54,561 nucleotides of DNA from an uncultured Actinoplanes sp. (GCF_934643405.1 NZ_CAKUCL010000013.1:1-54561); one strand, 5' to 3'; shown: positions 24,671 through 33,568, numbered from the stretch's first letter. The notes: a model not told the origin generated them from the letters alone. A program made the numbers and translations.

Positions 24671-26100
24671 CCACCCTGCTGGCCGGCCTCGACCTGGGCA
24701 CCACCGGCGTCAAGGTCGTGCTCGTCGACGCGGCGACCGGGTCCACCGTGGCCCGGTCGTACCGCGGCTACCCGTCCGACGCGGGGACGGCGGGACAGCA
24801 CGAGCAGGACCCGGACGACTGGTGGGCGGCCTCCGCGGCGGCGCTGCGGGAAGCCCTGGGCATGGTGGACCCCGCCGAGGTGACCGCCATCGGGCTCAGC
24901 GGCCACATGCACGCGGTCACGTTGCTGGACGACCACGACCGTCCGGTGCGGCCCGCGCTGACCTGGGCGGACCGCCGGGCCACCGCGGAGGTGCGCCGGA
25001 TGCGGGGTGCCGGCCTCGTCGGTGAGCTCACCGCCAACCCGGTGGTGGAGGCGTTCACCGCGCCGAAGCTGGCCTGGCTGGCGGCACACGAACCGGATTC
25101 GGTGCGTCGTGCCGCCCGGCTCGCGCAACCCAAGGACGTGCTGCGCCACCGGCTGACCGGCGAGTGGGGCACGGACGTGACGGACGCCGCCGGGACCTTG
25201 CTGTACGACGTGCGCGCCGGCCGGTGGGAGCCACGGCTGTGGGCGCTCGCCGGCGCCGGCGAGCGCCTCGCCCTGCCGGTCGCCGGGTCCGCGGAGGTGA
25301 CCGGCACGGTGCTCCCGGAGGCGGCCGCGGCGACCGGGCTGGCCGCCGGGACGCCGGTAGTCGCGGGCGGCGGTGACGTCTCCTGCGCGGCGCTCGGCGC
25401 GGGCGTGGTCGCCGAGGGACACGTCTACGTCAACGTCGGCACCGCCGCGCAGATCGTCACGCCGCTGGACACGCTCCCCGGGGCGAGCGCGGAACGCTTC
25501 GTGTTCGCCCGCGCCGGCGAGCCGGGCTTCCTCGCCATGGTCTCTTGTTACGCCGCCGGCCTGGCGATCCGGTGGAGCGAGCGAAACCTGCTCGCCGGCC
25601 GCACCGAGCCGCTCGCCGCCGGCAGCGAGCCCGGCGCGCGTGGCCTGACGTTCGTGCCCCATCTGCTGGGAGCCAGCGCGCCGACGCACGACCCGCGGGT
25701 GCGCGCGGCGCTGCTCGGCGCCGGGCCGGAGCACGGGCCGCCCGACATCGCACGGGCCACCCTCGAAGGCGTCGCCTACGCGTGCGCCGCCGCGGTGGAC
25801 CTGGCCGCCCCGGCGCCGACCGGGATCCGGGTCGGCGGCGGCGTGACCCGGTCGCCGATCTGGCGGGAAGCTTTCACCGCGGTCTCCCGCGCGCCGGTGC
25901 GCCTGCTGCGCCAGGACGCCTCGCCCCGGGGCGCGATCGCCCTGGCCGGGGTGGGCACGAAGGTGTGGCCGGACATCACGACGGCGGCGACGGTGCTCGA
26001 CGACAGCGAGCCGCTGCCCCCTGTCCGGAACGAGGCTTATCGCGACGCGCGGCGCCGCTACGACAAGGCGGTCACCGTGGTGGCCAGGGAGTGGCGATGA
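24667..26100 (+). CDS. FGGY-family carbohydrate kinase
   Basis: A 477-residue kinase with a TTG start overlapping the previous stop (TTGA). The first phosphate-binding loop is LAGLDLGTTGVKVVLVD; then come IGLSGHMHAVTLLD and ALTWADRRA, the FGGY substrate region. The second ATP-binding part is VVAGGGDVSCAALGAGVV and VNVGTAAQIV, then GIRVGGGVTRSPIWREAF. It is xylulokinase/gluconokinase-like and should phosphorylate the imported sugar or its derivative. Next gene overlaps by 4 nt. Confidence 0.92.
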   Translation: MTTLLAGLDLGTTGVKVVLVDAATGSTVARSYRGYPSDAGTAGQHEQDPDDWWAASAAALREALGMVDPAEVTAIGLSGHMHAVTLLDDHDRPVRPALTWADRRATAEVRRMRGAGLVGELTANPVVEAFTAPKLAWLAAHEPDSVRRAARLAQPKDVLRHRLTGEWGTDVTDAAGTLLYDVRAGRWEPRLWALAGAGERLALPVAGSAEVTGTVLPEAAAATGLAAGTPVVAGGGDVSCAALGAGVVAEGHVYVNVGTAAQIVTPLDTLPGASAERFVFARAGEPGFLAMVSCYAAGLAIRWSERNLLAGRTEPLAAGSEPGARGLTFVPHLLGASAPTHDPRVRAALLGAGPEHGPPDIARATLEGVAYACAAAVDLAAPAPTGIRVGGGVTRSPIWREAFTAVSRAPVRLLRQDASPRGAIALAGVGTKVWPDITTAATVLDDSEPLPPVRNEAYRDARRRYDKAVTVVAREWR

Positions 26101-27227
26101 CGTCCCCGATCGTGGCCGAGGCGGCCCGGCTCATCGGCATCGAGGGGCACCAGGAGTGTGCCGGCGAGGAGCGTGCGGTCGCCGAGTACCTGGCTGACCG
26201 GCTGCGCAAATGCGGCGCGACCGTCGAGTGCCCACCGGTCGGCGCGGGCGGCCGGGTCAACGTCGTCGCACGGCTGCGCGGCAGCCGGCCGGGACCGGTC
26301 CTCATGCTCAACGCCCATCTCGACACGGTTCCGCCGTACGGCATGACGCTGGATGCCCACGTCCGTGACGGATGCCTCGTCGGCCGCGGCGCGGCCGACA
26401 TGAAGGGCGCGCTGGCCGCGATGATCGCCGTGGCGGACCGGATCGCCGCGGCCGGTGACTTCGCCGGCGAACTCATGATCACCGGCGTGGCGGGCGAGGA
26501 GAACGGCAGCCCGGGCATGCGAGCGCTGGTCGACGCCGGGGTCCGGGCCGACTTCGCGATCGTCGGCGAGCCCACCTTGATGAAGGTCGGCCGGGCCCAC
26601 AAGGGCGCGATGTGGGCGCGGGCCACCTTCCGCGGTGTCGCGACGCACGGCAGCGTCCCGCAGAACGGCGTCAACGCCGTCTACCACGCCGCCCGGTTCG
26701 TCACCGCTGTGGAGACCGAGCTCGCCCCGGCGCTGGCCGGGCGCACGCATCCGCTGCTCGGCCCGGCCACGGTCAACGTCGGAGTGATCTCCGGCGGGGA
26801 CCGGCCGCCGATGGTGCCCGCGCACTGCGTGGTCGAGCTGGATCGCCGCTGGCTGCCCGGCGAGGACCACGGCGAGGTGCTGGCCGGGATCCGGTCGGTG
26901 GCCGAGCGTCTGCCGGTGGCCGACCTGGACACCACGGTCGAGGAGATGGCCGGAACCGCGGATTTCGCGCACGCCCCGCTGGACTGCCCCGCCGGCAACC
27001 CCCATCTGCGGCTGCTCTGCGAGGTGGCCGGCGGCGAACCGGTCGGATTGCAGTTCTGGACCGATGGCGCGCTGCTCGCCGCGCACGGCACCCCGGCCGT
27101 CGTCTGCGGGCCCGGTGACATCGCCCAGGCCCATTCGCTCGACGAATGGGTCGCCGTCGATCAGTTGCGGACAGCCGCCGAGGTCTACTTCACGATGGCG
27201 GCCCGGATGCTGTCGGTCCGAGAGTGA
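26097..27227 (+). CDS. M20-family deacylase/peptidase (ArgE/DapE-like)
   Basis: A 376-residue zinc amidohydrolase. Metal and catalytic residues are visible: H74 and D76 in NAHLDTVPP, D101 in GRGAADMKGALA, the E134-E135 pair in AGEENGSPG, E158 in IVGEPT, and a late His in IAQAHSLDEW. The dimerisation domain starts at RATFRGVATHGSVPQNGVNA. Family members cleave N-acyl or peptide bonds of small amino acid derivatives. In this operon it is the obvious candidate to release an amino acid or acyl group from the imported conjugate. Its stop shares one base with the next start (TGATG). Confidence 0.9.
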   Translation: MTSPIVAEAARLIGIEGHQECAGEERAVAEYLADRLRKCGATVECPPVGAGGRVNVVARLRGSRPGPVLMLNAHLDTVPPYGMTLDAHVRDGCLVGRGAADMKGALAAMIAVADRIAAAGDFAGELMITGVAGEENGSPGMRALVDAGVRADFAIVGEPTLMKVGRAHKGAMWARATFRGVATHGSVPQNGVNAVYHAARFVTAVETELAPALAGRTHPLLGPATVNVGVISGGDRPPMVPAHCVVELDRRWLPGEDHGEVLAGIRSVAERLPVADLDTTVEEMAGTADFAHAPLDCPAGNPHLRLLCEVAGGEPVGLQFWTDGALLAAHGTPAVVCGPGDIAQAHSLDEWVAVDQLRTAAEVYFTMAARMLSVRE

Positions 27228-28315
27228 TGCGTACCTTCACGGTGGCCTGCGTGCGATGCGGGCACGCCGAGAACTATCCGGCGTACCGCTGCACCACCTG
27301 CGACGCGCCGCTCGAGCTGCGCCTGTCCGCGGCGGACTGCGCACCGGGCCCCGGCCGCGGCCTGTGGCGCCATGCCGGGATGCTGCCCGCCACGCGGCAC
27401 GCCGTGACCCTCGGCGAGGGCGGCACCCCGCTGCTGGAACTCGACCGGGACGTCCACGTCAAACTTGAATCGCTCAACCCGTCGCTGTCGTTCAAGGACC
27501 GGGCCATGGCACTGGCCTGCTCGGCCGCGCTCGACCTTGGCCTGCGCGGGCTGGTGCTCGCGTCCACCGGCAACGCCGCGGTCTCGGCCGCGACGTATGC
27601 GGCGGCGGCCGGGCTGGACTGCCGGATCTACTGCGCGACCGGGTCGAACGCCGGGGCCAAGCTGGACGTCGCCCGGGTGCACGGCGCCGAGGTGCAGCTG
27701 GTCGAGGGGCACTACAGCGACGCGTACGACGCCGCCGCCCGGGTGGCCGGAGACGGCTGGCTCAACGTGACCACGACCTATCGGAACCCGCTGCTGACCG
27801 AGGCGTACCGGCCGATCGCCGCGGAGCTGGTCGCGGACCTGGGCGGGGTGCCCGACACCGTGGTGGTGCCGGTGGGTGCCGGGCCCCTGCTGCGGGGGAT
27901 CTGGCTGGGCTTCCGCGACCTGCGGGCGGCCGGCCTGGCCGACCGCCTGCCGCGGATGACCGGGGTGCAGGCGGCCGCGTGTGCCCCCCTGGCCCGTGCC
28001 TGGACGACCGCGGACTGGGCGGCCTCGCTGCGCGAACCGCTGCCGGTGGGACCGACCGTGGCCACCGCGATCGCGGACGCGCTGCGCGGCTACGAGGAAG
28101 AAGGGCTGCTGACCCTGGAGGCGGTCCGGGACAGCGGCGGCGAGGTGGTGGCCGTGGACGATACCGCGATCGTCGGCGCCGCCGGCCGGCTCGCCCGGCG
28201 CGGCCTGTTCGTCGAACCCGCGGCGGCCGCGGCCGTCACCGTCGCGGCCACCGGCCTGACCGTTGCCGTGCTCACCGGCCACGGAGCCAAGGAACCACTG
28301 AGGAGCCATTCGTGA
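27227..28315 (+). CDS. Threonine-synthase-like PLP enzyme with zinc ribbon
   Basis: A 362-residue fold-type II PLP protein. An N-terminal zinc ribbon (C8, C11, C22, C25) precedes the catalytic domain. PLP Lys is K90 in NPSLSFKDRAM, and LASTGNAAVSAA supplies the cofactor-phosphate region; VPVGAGPLLRGIWLGF is the Gly-rich loop. It is related to threonine synthase and to cysteate synthase and diaminopropionate ammonia-lyase. As it sits in a catabolic sugar operon rather than with hom/thrB, a degradative beta- or gamma-elimination of the released amino acid is more likely than threonine synthesis, but this is inference. Confidence 0.85.
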   Translation: MRTFTVACVRCGHAENYPAYRCTTCDAPLELRLSAADCAPGPGRGLWRHAGMLPATRHAVTLGEGGTPLLELDRDVHVKLESLNPSLSFKDRAMALACSAALDLGLRGLVLASTGNAAVSAATYAAAAGLDCRIYCATGSNAGAKLDVARVHGAEVQLVEGHYSDAYDAAARVAGDGWLNVTTTYRNPLLTEAYRPIAAELVADLGGVPDTVVVPVGAGPLLRGIWLGFRDLRAAGLADRLPRMTGVQAAACAPLARAWTTADWAASLREPLPVGPTVATAIADALRGYEEEGLLTLEAVRDSGGEVVAVDDTAIVGAAGRLARRGLFVEPAAAAAVTVAATGLTVAVLTGHGAKEPLRSHS

Positions 28316-29346
28316 CGAACGTGATCGTCGCCGGTGTCGGACGCTTCGGCGACCTGCATGCCCGAACCTGGACCGAGGCCGGCGCGCGGATCGTGGGCCT
28401 CGCCGATCCGGACGCCGGACGCCTGGCCGACGTCGCCCGGGCCCATGGCGTCGCGCACACCGATGCCGAACTGGCGCCGCTGCTGGACCGTCTGCGGCCG
28501 GACGTCGTGCTGATCGCCTCGGACGAGGCGTCGCACGCCGGCCTGGCCATCACCGCGCTGGAGGCGGGTTGCCACGTGTTCGTGGAGAAGCCGCTCGCCC
28601 TGTCCGCCGTGGACGCCTACCGGATAGCGGACACCGCCGCCGCCCGGGACCGGCAGGTGGTCGCCGGGCACATCTCCCGGTTCACCGCCGCGGTGTCCCG
28701 GATGCGGGCGCGGGTCGGCCAGGGCGCGGTCGGCGCACTGTGTGCCCTGCGGTTGCGCCGCGACTTCAGCCGGTCCTGGTTCCTGGACTTCGGCGACCGG
28801 GTGCATCCGGTGTGGGAGTCGTGCATCCACGACATCGACCTGGCCATCGCGTTTGCCGGCGACCGGGTGCGTACGGTGTCGGCCGTGCAGTCCGAGGCGG
28901 CCGGCGACGCCGCTGCCAGTGTGGTGAGCGCGCACCTGACCTTCGCCAACGGGGTGATCGCGACGGTCGAGTCGGCCTGGTTGCTGCCCGCGGCCGCACC
29001 GGCCACACTCGACGACGGTCCGCTCAGCCTGGACGGCACGATCGCGGCCGAGGCGGAGGTGCTCGGGCTTCGCGGGGTGCTCAAGCAACGGCTGGTCAGC
29101 GACGCCCTGGTGGAGTGGACCGCGGCGGGGGTCGCGGTGCCGGACATGGGTCTGTGGCCCGAGGAGGACGGAACGGTCGGCGGCGCGTTGCGGCGCGAGG
29201 TCGCGTACGCCCTCAAGGTCTTCGCCGGAGCGCGCAAGCCCGACGTCATGCCGTTGGCGGAGGCATGCTGGGGAGTGGAGACGGCCGAGGCGATCGTGGC
29301 GTCGCTGCGCACCGGCGCCCCGGTCACGCTGTCCGGCGCCTGGTGA
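28312..29346 (+). CDS. Gfo/Idh/MocA-family NAD(P)-dependent oxidoreductase
   Basis: A 344-residue dehydrogenase starting at GTG 28312 behind GAGGAG and overlapping the previous stop by 4 nt. The Rossmann motif is GVGRFG (residues 8-13), and the family Lys motif EKP is at E92-K93-P94 (HVFVEKPLAL). The substrate-domain segment WESCIHDIDLAIAFAG contains the typical HDID. It oxidises a sugar, inositol or amino-sugar hydroxyl with NAD(P). It closes the operon: a strong hairpin overlaps the stop codon. Confidence 0.92.
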   Translation: MTNVIVAGVGRFGDLHARTWTEAGARIVGLADPDAGRLADVARAHGVAHTDAELAPLLDRLRPDVVLIASDEASHAGLAITALEAGCHVFVEKPLALSAVDAYRIADTAAARDRQVVAGHISRFTAAVSRMRARVGQGAVGALCALRLRRDFSRSWFLDFGDRVHPVWESCIHDIDLAIAFAGDRVRTVSAVQSEAAGDAAASVVSAHLTFANGVIATVESAWLLPAAAPATLDDGPLSLDGTIAAEAEVLGLRGVLKQRLVSDALVEWTAAGVAVPDMGLWPEEDGTVGGALRREVAYALKVFAGARKPDVMPLAEACWGVETAEAIVASLRTGAPVTLSGAW

Positions 29347-29365
29347 GGGCCCGCGCGGGGCCCTC
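29345..29365 (+). terminator. Terminator of the sugar operon
   Basis: Perfect 8-bp GC repeat GAGGGCCC (29345-29352), loop GCGCG, GGGCCCTC (29358-29365), beginning inside the stop codon of the last operon gene. Confidence 0.75.
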
Positions 29366-29384
29366 CTCGCGTAGCGTGTCGTTG

Positions 29385-30254
29385 ATGTTCGACGATTTCC
29401 GCTTGGACCATGTGGATGTGGGTGAGGTAACGCTCCGGGTCAGGTACGGGGGCGCGGGACTGCCCGTCGTGCTGCTGCACGGCCATCCCCGGACCCACAC
29501 GACCTGGCATGCGGTCGCCCCGACATTGGCCGAGCATCACCTGGTGGTTGCTCCCGACCTGCGCGGATACGGCGGATCGACGTTGCCGCCGGACGCACCG
29601 GACCACGCGCAGTCGAGCAAACGGGCGATGGCCCGCGACGTCGTGCGGTTGATGAATCACCTTGGTCACGACCGGTTCGCGGTGGCCGGCCACGACCGTG
29701 GATCTCTGGTCGCCTTCCGCACGGCCATGGACCACCCCGCATCGGTGTCGCACCTGGTGGTGATGGACGGCCTTCCGGTCATCGAGCATCTCGAGCGCAC
29801 CGATGCCGTCTTCGCGCGCGCCTGGTGGCACTGGTGGTTCCTCGGCCAGACCGAGAAGCCGGCAGAAACCGTGATCTGTGCGGACCCGGATGCTTGGTAC
29901 CGCACCCCCGAACCTTCCCTGATGGGCGCGGGCAACCACGCCGACGTCTGGGCGGCGCTGCGCAACCCGGCAGTCGTTCACGGGATGTGCGAGGACTACC
30001 GGGCCGGCTTGGGCATTGATCGGGAACACGACGAAGCCGACCGGGCGGCCGGACGGCAGGTCCGCTGTCCGGCACTGCTCCTCGAGTCCGCCGACGACGA
30101 CCTGGACATCCACGGCGACCCCGCCGCGATCTGGGCGCCCTGGCTCGCCAGGCCACTCAGCCACCGCGTCATCGACAGCGGGCATCATCAGGCAGAGCAG
30201 GCGCCCGTCGCGGTGGCCGAGGCGATACTCGACTTCCTTGCCCGCAGCGAGTAG
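29385..30254 (+). CDS. Alpha/beta hydrolase of the fluoroacetate-dehalogenase type
   Basis: A 289-residue hydrolase. ATG 29385 follows the operon terminator. Asp nucleophile elbow is AGHDRG (D104, R105); LVVMDGLP carries the probable acid D128; ARAWWHWWFL (H149, W150) matches the halide/fluoride pocket of FAc-DEX enzymes; the catalytic His is in DSGHH (H267 or H268). However, the second carboxylate-binding Arg of true fluoroacetate dehalogenases, four residues after the nucleophile, is Leu (L108). The enzyme may therefore act on other haloacids or on epoxides. Monocistronic and convergent with the YciI gene. Confidence 0.85.
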   Translation: MFDDFRLDHVDVGEVTLRVRYGGAGLPVVLLHGHPRTHTTWHAVAPTLAEHHLVVAPDLRGYGGSTLPPDAPDHAQSSKRAMARDVVRLMNHLGHDRFAVAGHDRGSLVAFRTAMDHPASVSHLVVMDGLPVIEHLERTDAVFARAWWHWWFLGQTEKPAETVICADPDAWYRTPEPSLMGAGNHADVWAALRNPAVVHGMCEDYRAGLGIDREHDEADRAAGRQVRCPALLLESADDDLDIHGDPAAIWAPWLARPLSHRVIDSGHHQAEQAPVAVAEAILDFLARSE

Positions 30255-30287
30255 CCGGCACGCCCGTCTGTCGGACTGAGTGGACCG

Positions 30288-30548
30288 TTATCGCAGGAAT
30301 GGGTGCCACTGCCGAACTCGTGCCACCTCGACCCCGGCCGTGCCGAAATAGGGGTCGGCGGCGATGAGCGCGTCGACCTCGGTCCGGCCGGGCACATCCA
30401 CAACGATCACAGCGCCGCCGTCGTTGGCCAGGGGGCCGGCCATCCGGACGATGCCGTCGGCGTGCAGGGTGGTCAGTCTGCTGCGGTGCGCCGGGCGTGC
30501 CGCGAGCCGTTGCGGAGTGGGGAGAAAGCCAAGCTCGATGATCCACAT
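30288..30548 (-). CDS. YciI-family protein
   Basis: An 86-residue protein, MWIIELGF..., with the small ferredoxin-like YCII fold: an H-containing helix (RPAHRSRLTTLHADGIVRMAGPL), AVIVVDVPGRTEVDALIAADPYFGTAGV and a final VRQWHPF. The His and the DP(Y/F) motif are the conserved features of the family, whose role is uncertain (dioxygenase- or dehalogenase-like). It is divergent from a Crp-family gene with a palindrome between them, so the regulator probably controls it. Confidence 0.85.
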   Translation of the reverse strand: MWIIELGFLPTPQRLAARPAHRSRLTTLHADGIVRMAGPLANDGGAVIVVDVPGRTEVDALIAADPYFGTAGVEVARVRQWHPFLR

Positions 30549-30581
30549 GCTGGCACGGTAAGTCGCCCGGCCCGCGGACGC

Positions 30582-30597
30582 TGTATCAGTTGATACA
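30582..30597. promoter_or_regulatory. Palindromic operator TGTATCA-GT-TGATACA at the Crp-family start codon
   Basis: A perfect 7+2+7 palindrome: TGTATCA (30582-30588), GT, TGATACA (30591-30597). Its last base is the A of the crp-type ATG. A TATCAG element inside it would serve as -10 for a leaderless transcript, which fits the absence of any ribosome site. The arrangement indicates tight autorepression, with possible effects on the divergent YciI gene 34 bp away. Confidence 0.75.
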
Positions 30598-31247
30598 TGA
30601 GCTCCTTGGCCTCTGTCCCGGCGCTGCGCTCGCTCGATCCGGGCGCGCTCCATGCCTTGACGCAGCGAACCCGGGAAGCGCGTTTCGCCGCCGGGACAGT
30701 GCTGCGACCCGCCGGCACGTCGCCTCGATCCGTGATGTTCCTGCTGTCCGGGACGGTCGTGGCAACACACAGCACGTCCACCGGTGTCCAGGTATGGCCC
30801 GCGCGGTGGAACGGCCCGGCGGTCGTGGACAAGGCGGCACTGCTCGGCGAAGACGTTCCGGCAACCGGCCTGATGGCGCTGACAGGGGTCGGCGTACGGC
30901 TGCTGCCTCGCGCCGGATTTCTGGAGCTGCTGGAGCAGGAGCCGCCGGTACGTAAGCACGTCCTCGCCCAGCTGGCACGAGACGTCATGACCGACCGGCG
31001 TCGCCTCGTTCAGGCGGCCACGCTGCCTGCCCTGGCCCACCTCGCCGTCTGGCTGACCGAGCAGAACCCCGATCATCCGGTCGCCTGGCGGGGATCGCAA
31101 GAACAGCTGGCGCACCTGCTCGGCCTCAGCCGGATCACGGTGAACCGCGCATTGGCACGGCTCACCGGCGCCGGAGCCGTCCAACTGACCGCCCGCGGAA
31201 TCGTCATCACCGACCGGGCCCGCCTCGGCGCTTTCGCTCAAGAATGA
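30597..31247 (+). CDS. Crp/Fnr-family transcriptional regulator
   Basis: A 216-residue protein. The N-terminal cyclic-nucleotide-binding-like domain spans about residues 14-120 (TREARFAAGTVLRPAGTSPRSVMFLLSG). It lacks the clear RxSA phosphate cassette of cAMP-binding members and has no Cys cluster for iron-sulphur sensing, so the effector is unknown. The C-terminal HTH_Crp reads RGSQEQLAHLLGLSRITVNRALARLTGAG. The ATG overlaps a perfect palindrome, and there is no Shine-Dalgarno sequence. Confidence 0.85.
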   Translation: MSSLASVPALRSLDPGALHALTQRTREARFAAGTVLRPAGTSPRSVMFLLSGTVVATHSTSTGVQVWPARWNGPAVVDKAALLGEDVPATGLMALTGVGVRLLPRAGFLELLEQEPPVRKHVLAQLARDVMTDRRRLVQAATLPALAHLAVWLTEQNPDHPVAWRGSQEQLAHLLGLSRITVNRALARLTGAGAVQLTARGIVITDRARLGAFAQE

Positions 31248-31334
31248 CAACGGCGGATCCCGTCGCGCACTCAGACCGGCATCCTTCGCCGGGGTCCGAC
31301 CGGCCGGCGTGCCGAGGGACGGCCGGCCGTCTTC

Positions 31335-33356
31335 TCAGAAGCGGCCACCCCCGGTTCGGCGGCCTCGGGAGGCGCTGCCGCCGAAGCCGCCTCCGCCCCA
31401 ATGGGCGCCCCCGCCGCCGAAGCCGCCGCCGGAGCGCATGCCCCCGGCCAGGATGCCGCCGAGCACCGCGCCGGCGAAGGAGCCGGCGTCGAAGCCGCCG
31501 ACCTGACGCCCGTACCCGCCACCTCCGTCCCAGCCCTGCACGTCGCTGCGGGCGGCCCGGCCGGCGCTTTCCGCGAGCTGCTGCGCCTGCTGGGCCTCGG
31601 CCACGGCGGCGCCCGGGTCGGACGCGGCCAGGCTCTCCGCCAGCGCCAGATGCCGCTGCGCCTCGGACAGCGACGCCCGGGCGCCCGCGTCGACCACTCC
31701 CCGGCGCGTGGTGATGAAGTCGTCGGCCGCGGCGACCTCGGCCCGCGCCACCGGCAGCGCCTGGGCGAGCAGGCTCCGCGCCCGGGCGTCGCGCTCGGCG
31801 GCGTCGCGTGCCTCGGCCAGGGCGCCGTCGAGTGCCGCGTCAGCGGCCTGCAGCCGAGCGACGGCGGCGACCGGATCCGGCCGCGCCACGGCCAGCCCCG
31901 CCCGCACCTCGGCCACCACCTGCTCGGCCCCGGAAACCGCGGCGGCCAAGCCGGCCGGGACCGGGCCGCCACCGGCCATCACCGCACGCCCCGCGCCGAT
32001 CTCGGCCGTCACCTCGGCGGTGAGCGCGTCGGCGGCGATCCGCGCGGACGGGAGGTCGGCCGCGGCCCGGTTGACCGCCGCGATCAGCTGATCGGCCTGA
32101 TCCACCGCCTGCTCCGCCGCCCGGACGGCGAGCGCCGCCTCGGCTCGCTCGCCACCCGGAACCGGGGCGCGGTCGCCGGCCGCACTCTCGGTCCCCGAAA
32201 CCGGCGCGCGGGCTTCGGCCCGGGTGCCGGACACGGCGGCGCGGGCCCGCGCGACCGCCGACGCGGCGAACGTCAGCCGCTCGCGCGCCTGGTCGACGTT
32301 GGCCGCGACGCCGGTGACCGAGCTGCCCGCGTACCGCGAGAGGAGGTCCTGGACAGTGGTCGCGGCCGCGGGCAGCGCCGCCTCCAGTGCCGTACGGCGT
32401 CCATCGACGTCGTCGGCCACCTCGACGACGCGGCCCTCGAGATCGCGGAGCCGGTCGAAGGCCTCGGACTCCGCGTCCAGCCGGGCGTCGGCGGTCTGGC
32501 ACCGCTCGATGATCTGTGCGAGCGCGCGCCGGCGGGTGGCCTCGTCGGGGGCCGGCACCTCATCGAGCGTCATGCGCAGCCGGAACGCCTCGGCGACGTC
32601 CTGGCGGGAGGCGTCGAGCGCCGCGCGGAACGGCGCGGTCGCGGCAGCGCCGTACTGGGCGGCGGCCAGATCCAGCTCACGCTCGCTGGCCCGCAGATCG
32701 TCGTCGAGCTCGATCAGCAGCGCGTTGGCCCGATCGGTCAGCTCCTGCAGGCTGGGGCCGACCGGCTGCGCCGGGGCGGGGGCCGGAGCCGAGCGGGCCG
32801 CACGTCGGCGCCGCGCGAAGACCCACACCAGGGCCACGACGATGACCAGCAGGACGATGACAATCACCCAGGTGAGGCTGCCCCTCCCGGAGCCGGCCGC
32901 CTGGCCGTAGCCCTGCGCCGCGGCGACCACCGCCCCGGACCAGTCGCTTCTCGCCAGGGCCGGCTCTATGTCGTTGGTGGCGACGTCGGTCAGCTCGCTG
33001 TCGGTGAATCGGGGGTCCTCCGGGAAGGAGTAGGCAAATGCGCGGTCGCCGGTCGCGACGGCCAGCAGCGCGTCACGGTCGCCGAGGTCGCTGAGCCGGG
33101 CCGTCTCGTCGGTCCACTCCTGCCTGGGCATGCCGTCGAACGAGTCGACCAGCACCACGAACAGTTGAACGCCGGTGTCCTGCTGCAGCCTGGCGAGCGC
33201 GTCGTCGACGGCGGCTCGGTCGTCGATCACACCGGCGGAGTCGGTGACCTGGCTGGTCAGGCGCTCGGGTGCCTGCGCCCGGGCCACGCCGGGCACCAGC
33301 AGGGCGGCGGCCACGGCGAGCAGGACGGTGAACCTTCTGCGCGGGATCGGTGTCAC
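31335..33356 (-). CDS. TPM-domain membrane protein with helical repeats
   Basis: A 673-residue protein. A signal peptide (LLAVAAALLVPGVARA) precedes a TPM_phosphatase domain (residues about 30-150: LTSQVTDSAGVIDD..., GVQLFVVLVDSF, ALLAVATGDRAFAYSFP). A membrane helix (LTWVIVIVLLVIVVALVWVF, about 174-193) and a basic stop-transfer (RRRRAAR) follow. The long cytosolic part is helical, Ala/Glu/Arg-rich and probably coiled coil, and ends in a glycine-rich tail (GGGFGGGGAHWGGGGFGG). Such proteins are widespread in actinomycetes with unknown function. Monocistronic. Confidence 0.85.
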   Translation of the reverse strand: MTPIPRRRFTVLLAVAAALLVPGVARAQAPERLTSQVTDSAGVIDDRAAVDDALARLQQDTGVQLFVVLVDSFDGMPRQEWTDETARLSDLGDRDALLAVATGDRAFAYSFPEDPRFTDSELTDVATNDIEPALARSDWSGAVVAAAQGYGQAAGSGRGSLTWVIVIVLLVIVVALVWVFARRRRAARSAPAPAPAQPVGPSLQELTDRANALLIELDDDLRASERELDLAAAQYGAAATAPFRAALDASRQDVAEAFRLRMTLDEVPAPDEATRRRALAQIIERCQTADARLDAESEAFDRLRDLEGRVVEVADDVDGRRTALEAALPAAATTVQDLLSRYAGSSVTGVAANVDQARERLTFAASAVARARAAVSGTRAEARAPVSGTESAAGDRAPVPGGERAEAALAVRAAEQAVDQADQLIAAVNRAAADLPSARIAADALTAEVTAEIGAGRAVMAGGGPVPAGLAAAVSGAEQVVAEVRAGLAVARPDPVAAVARLQAADAALDGALAEARDAAERDARARSLLAQALPVARAEVAAADDFITTRRGVVDAGARASLSEAQRHLALAESLAASDPGAAVAEAQQAQQLAESAGRAARSDVQGWDGGGGYGRQVGGFDAGSFAGAVLGGILAGGMRSGGGFGGGGAHWGGGGFGGSASRGRRTGGGRF

Positions 33357-33568
33357 CAGCTCAATCTAAGGGTGAGGGGTCTTTTCCGCGCCGCTGGACC
33401 AGCCGCGCTCCCGAGGGACGGCGCACGCGGCTGCCGGAGGGCCCGGTCCGGCGGCATTTCGCAAATCGGTGGTCCTCTATCGGCTTACGGCGCGGCGGTG
33501 CCGGGTAGCCGAGGGGAACAGTGGGCTGCGGCGCATCGCGGCCCGCCGGCTCTCCGCTGGAGGTCGCC

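Noticed and set aside
19067..29346. Classical GlcNAc/chitobiose (das/nag) operon
   Set aside because: The operators are DasR-like, but NagA-, NagB- and NagK-type genes are absent and M20, PLP and FGGY genes are present instead.
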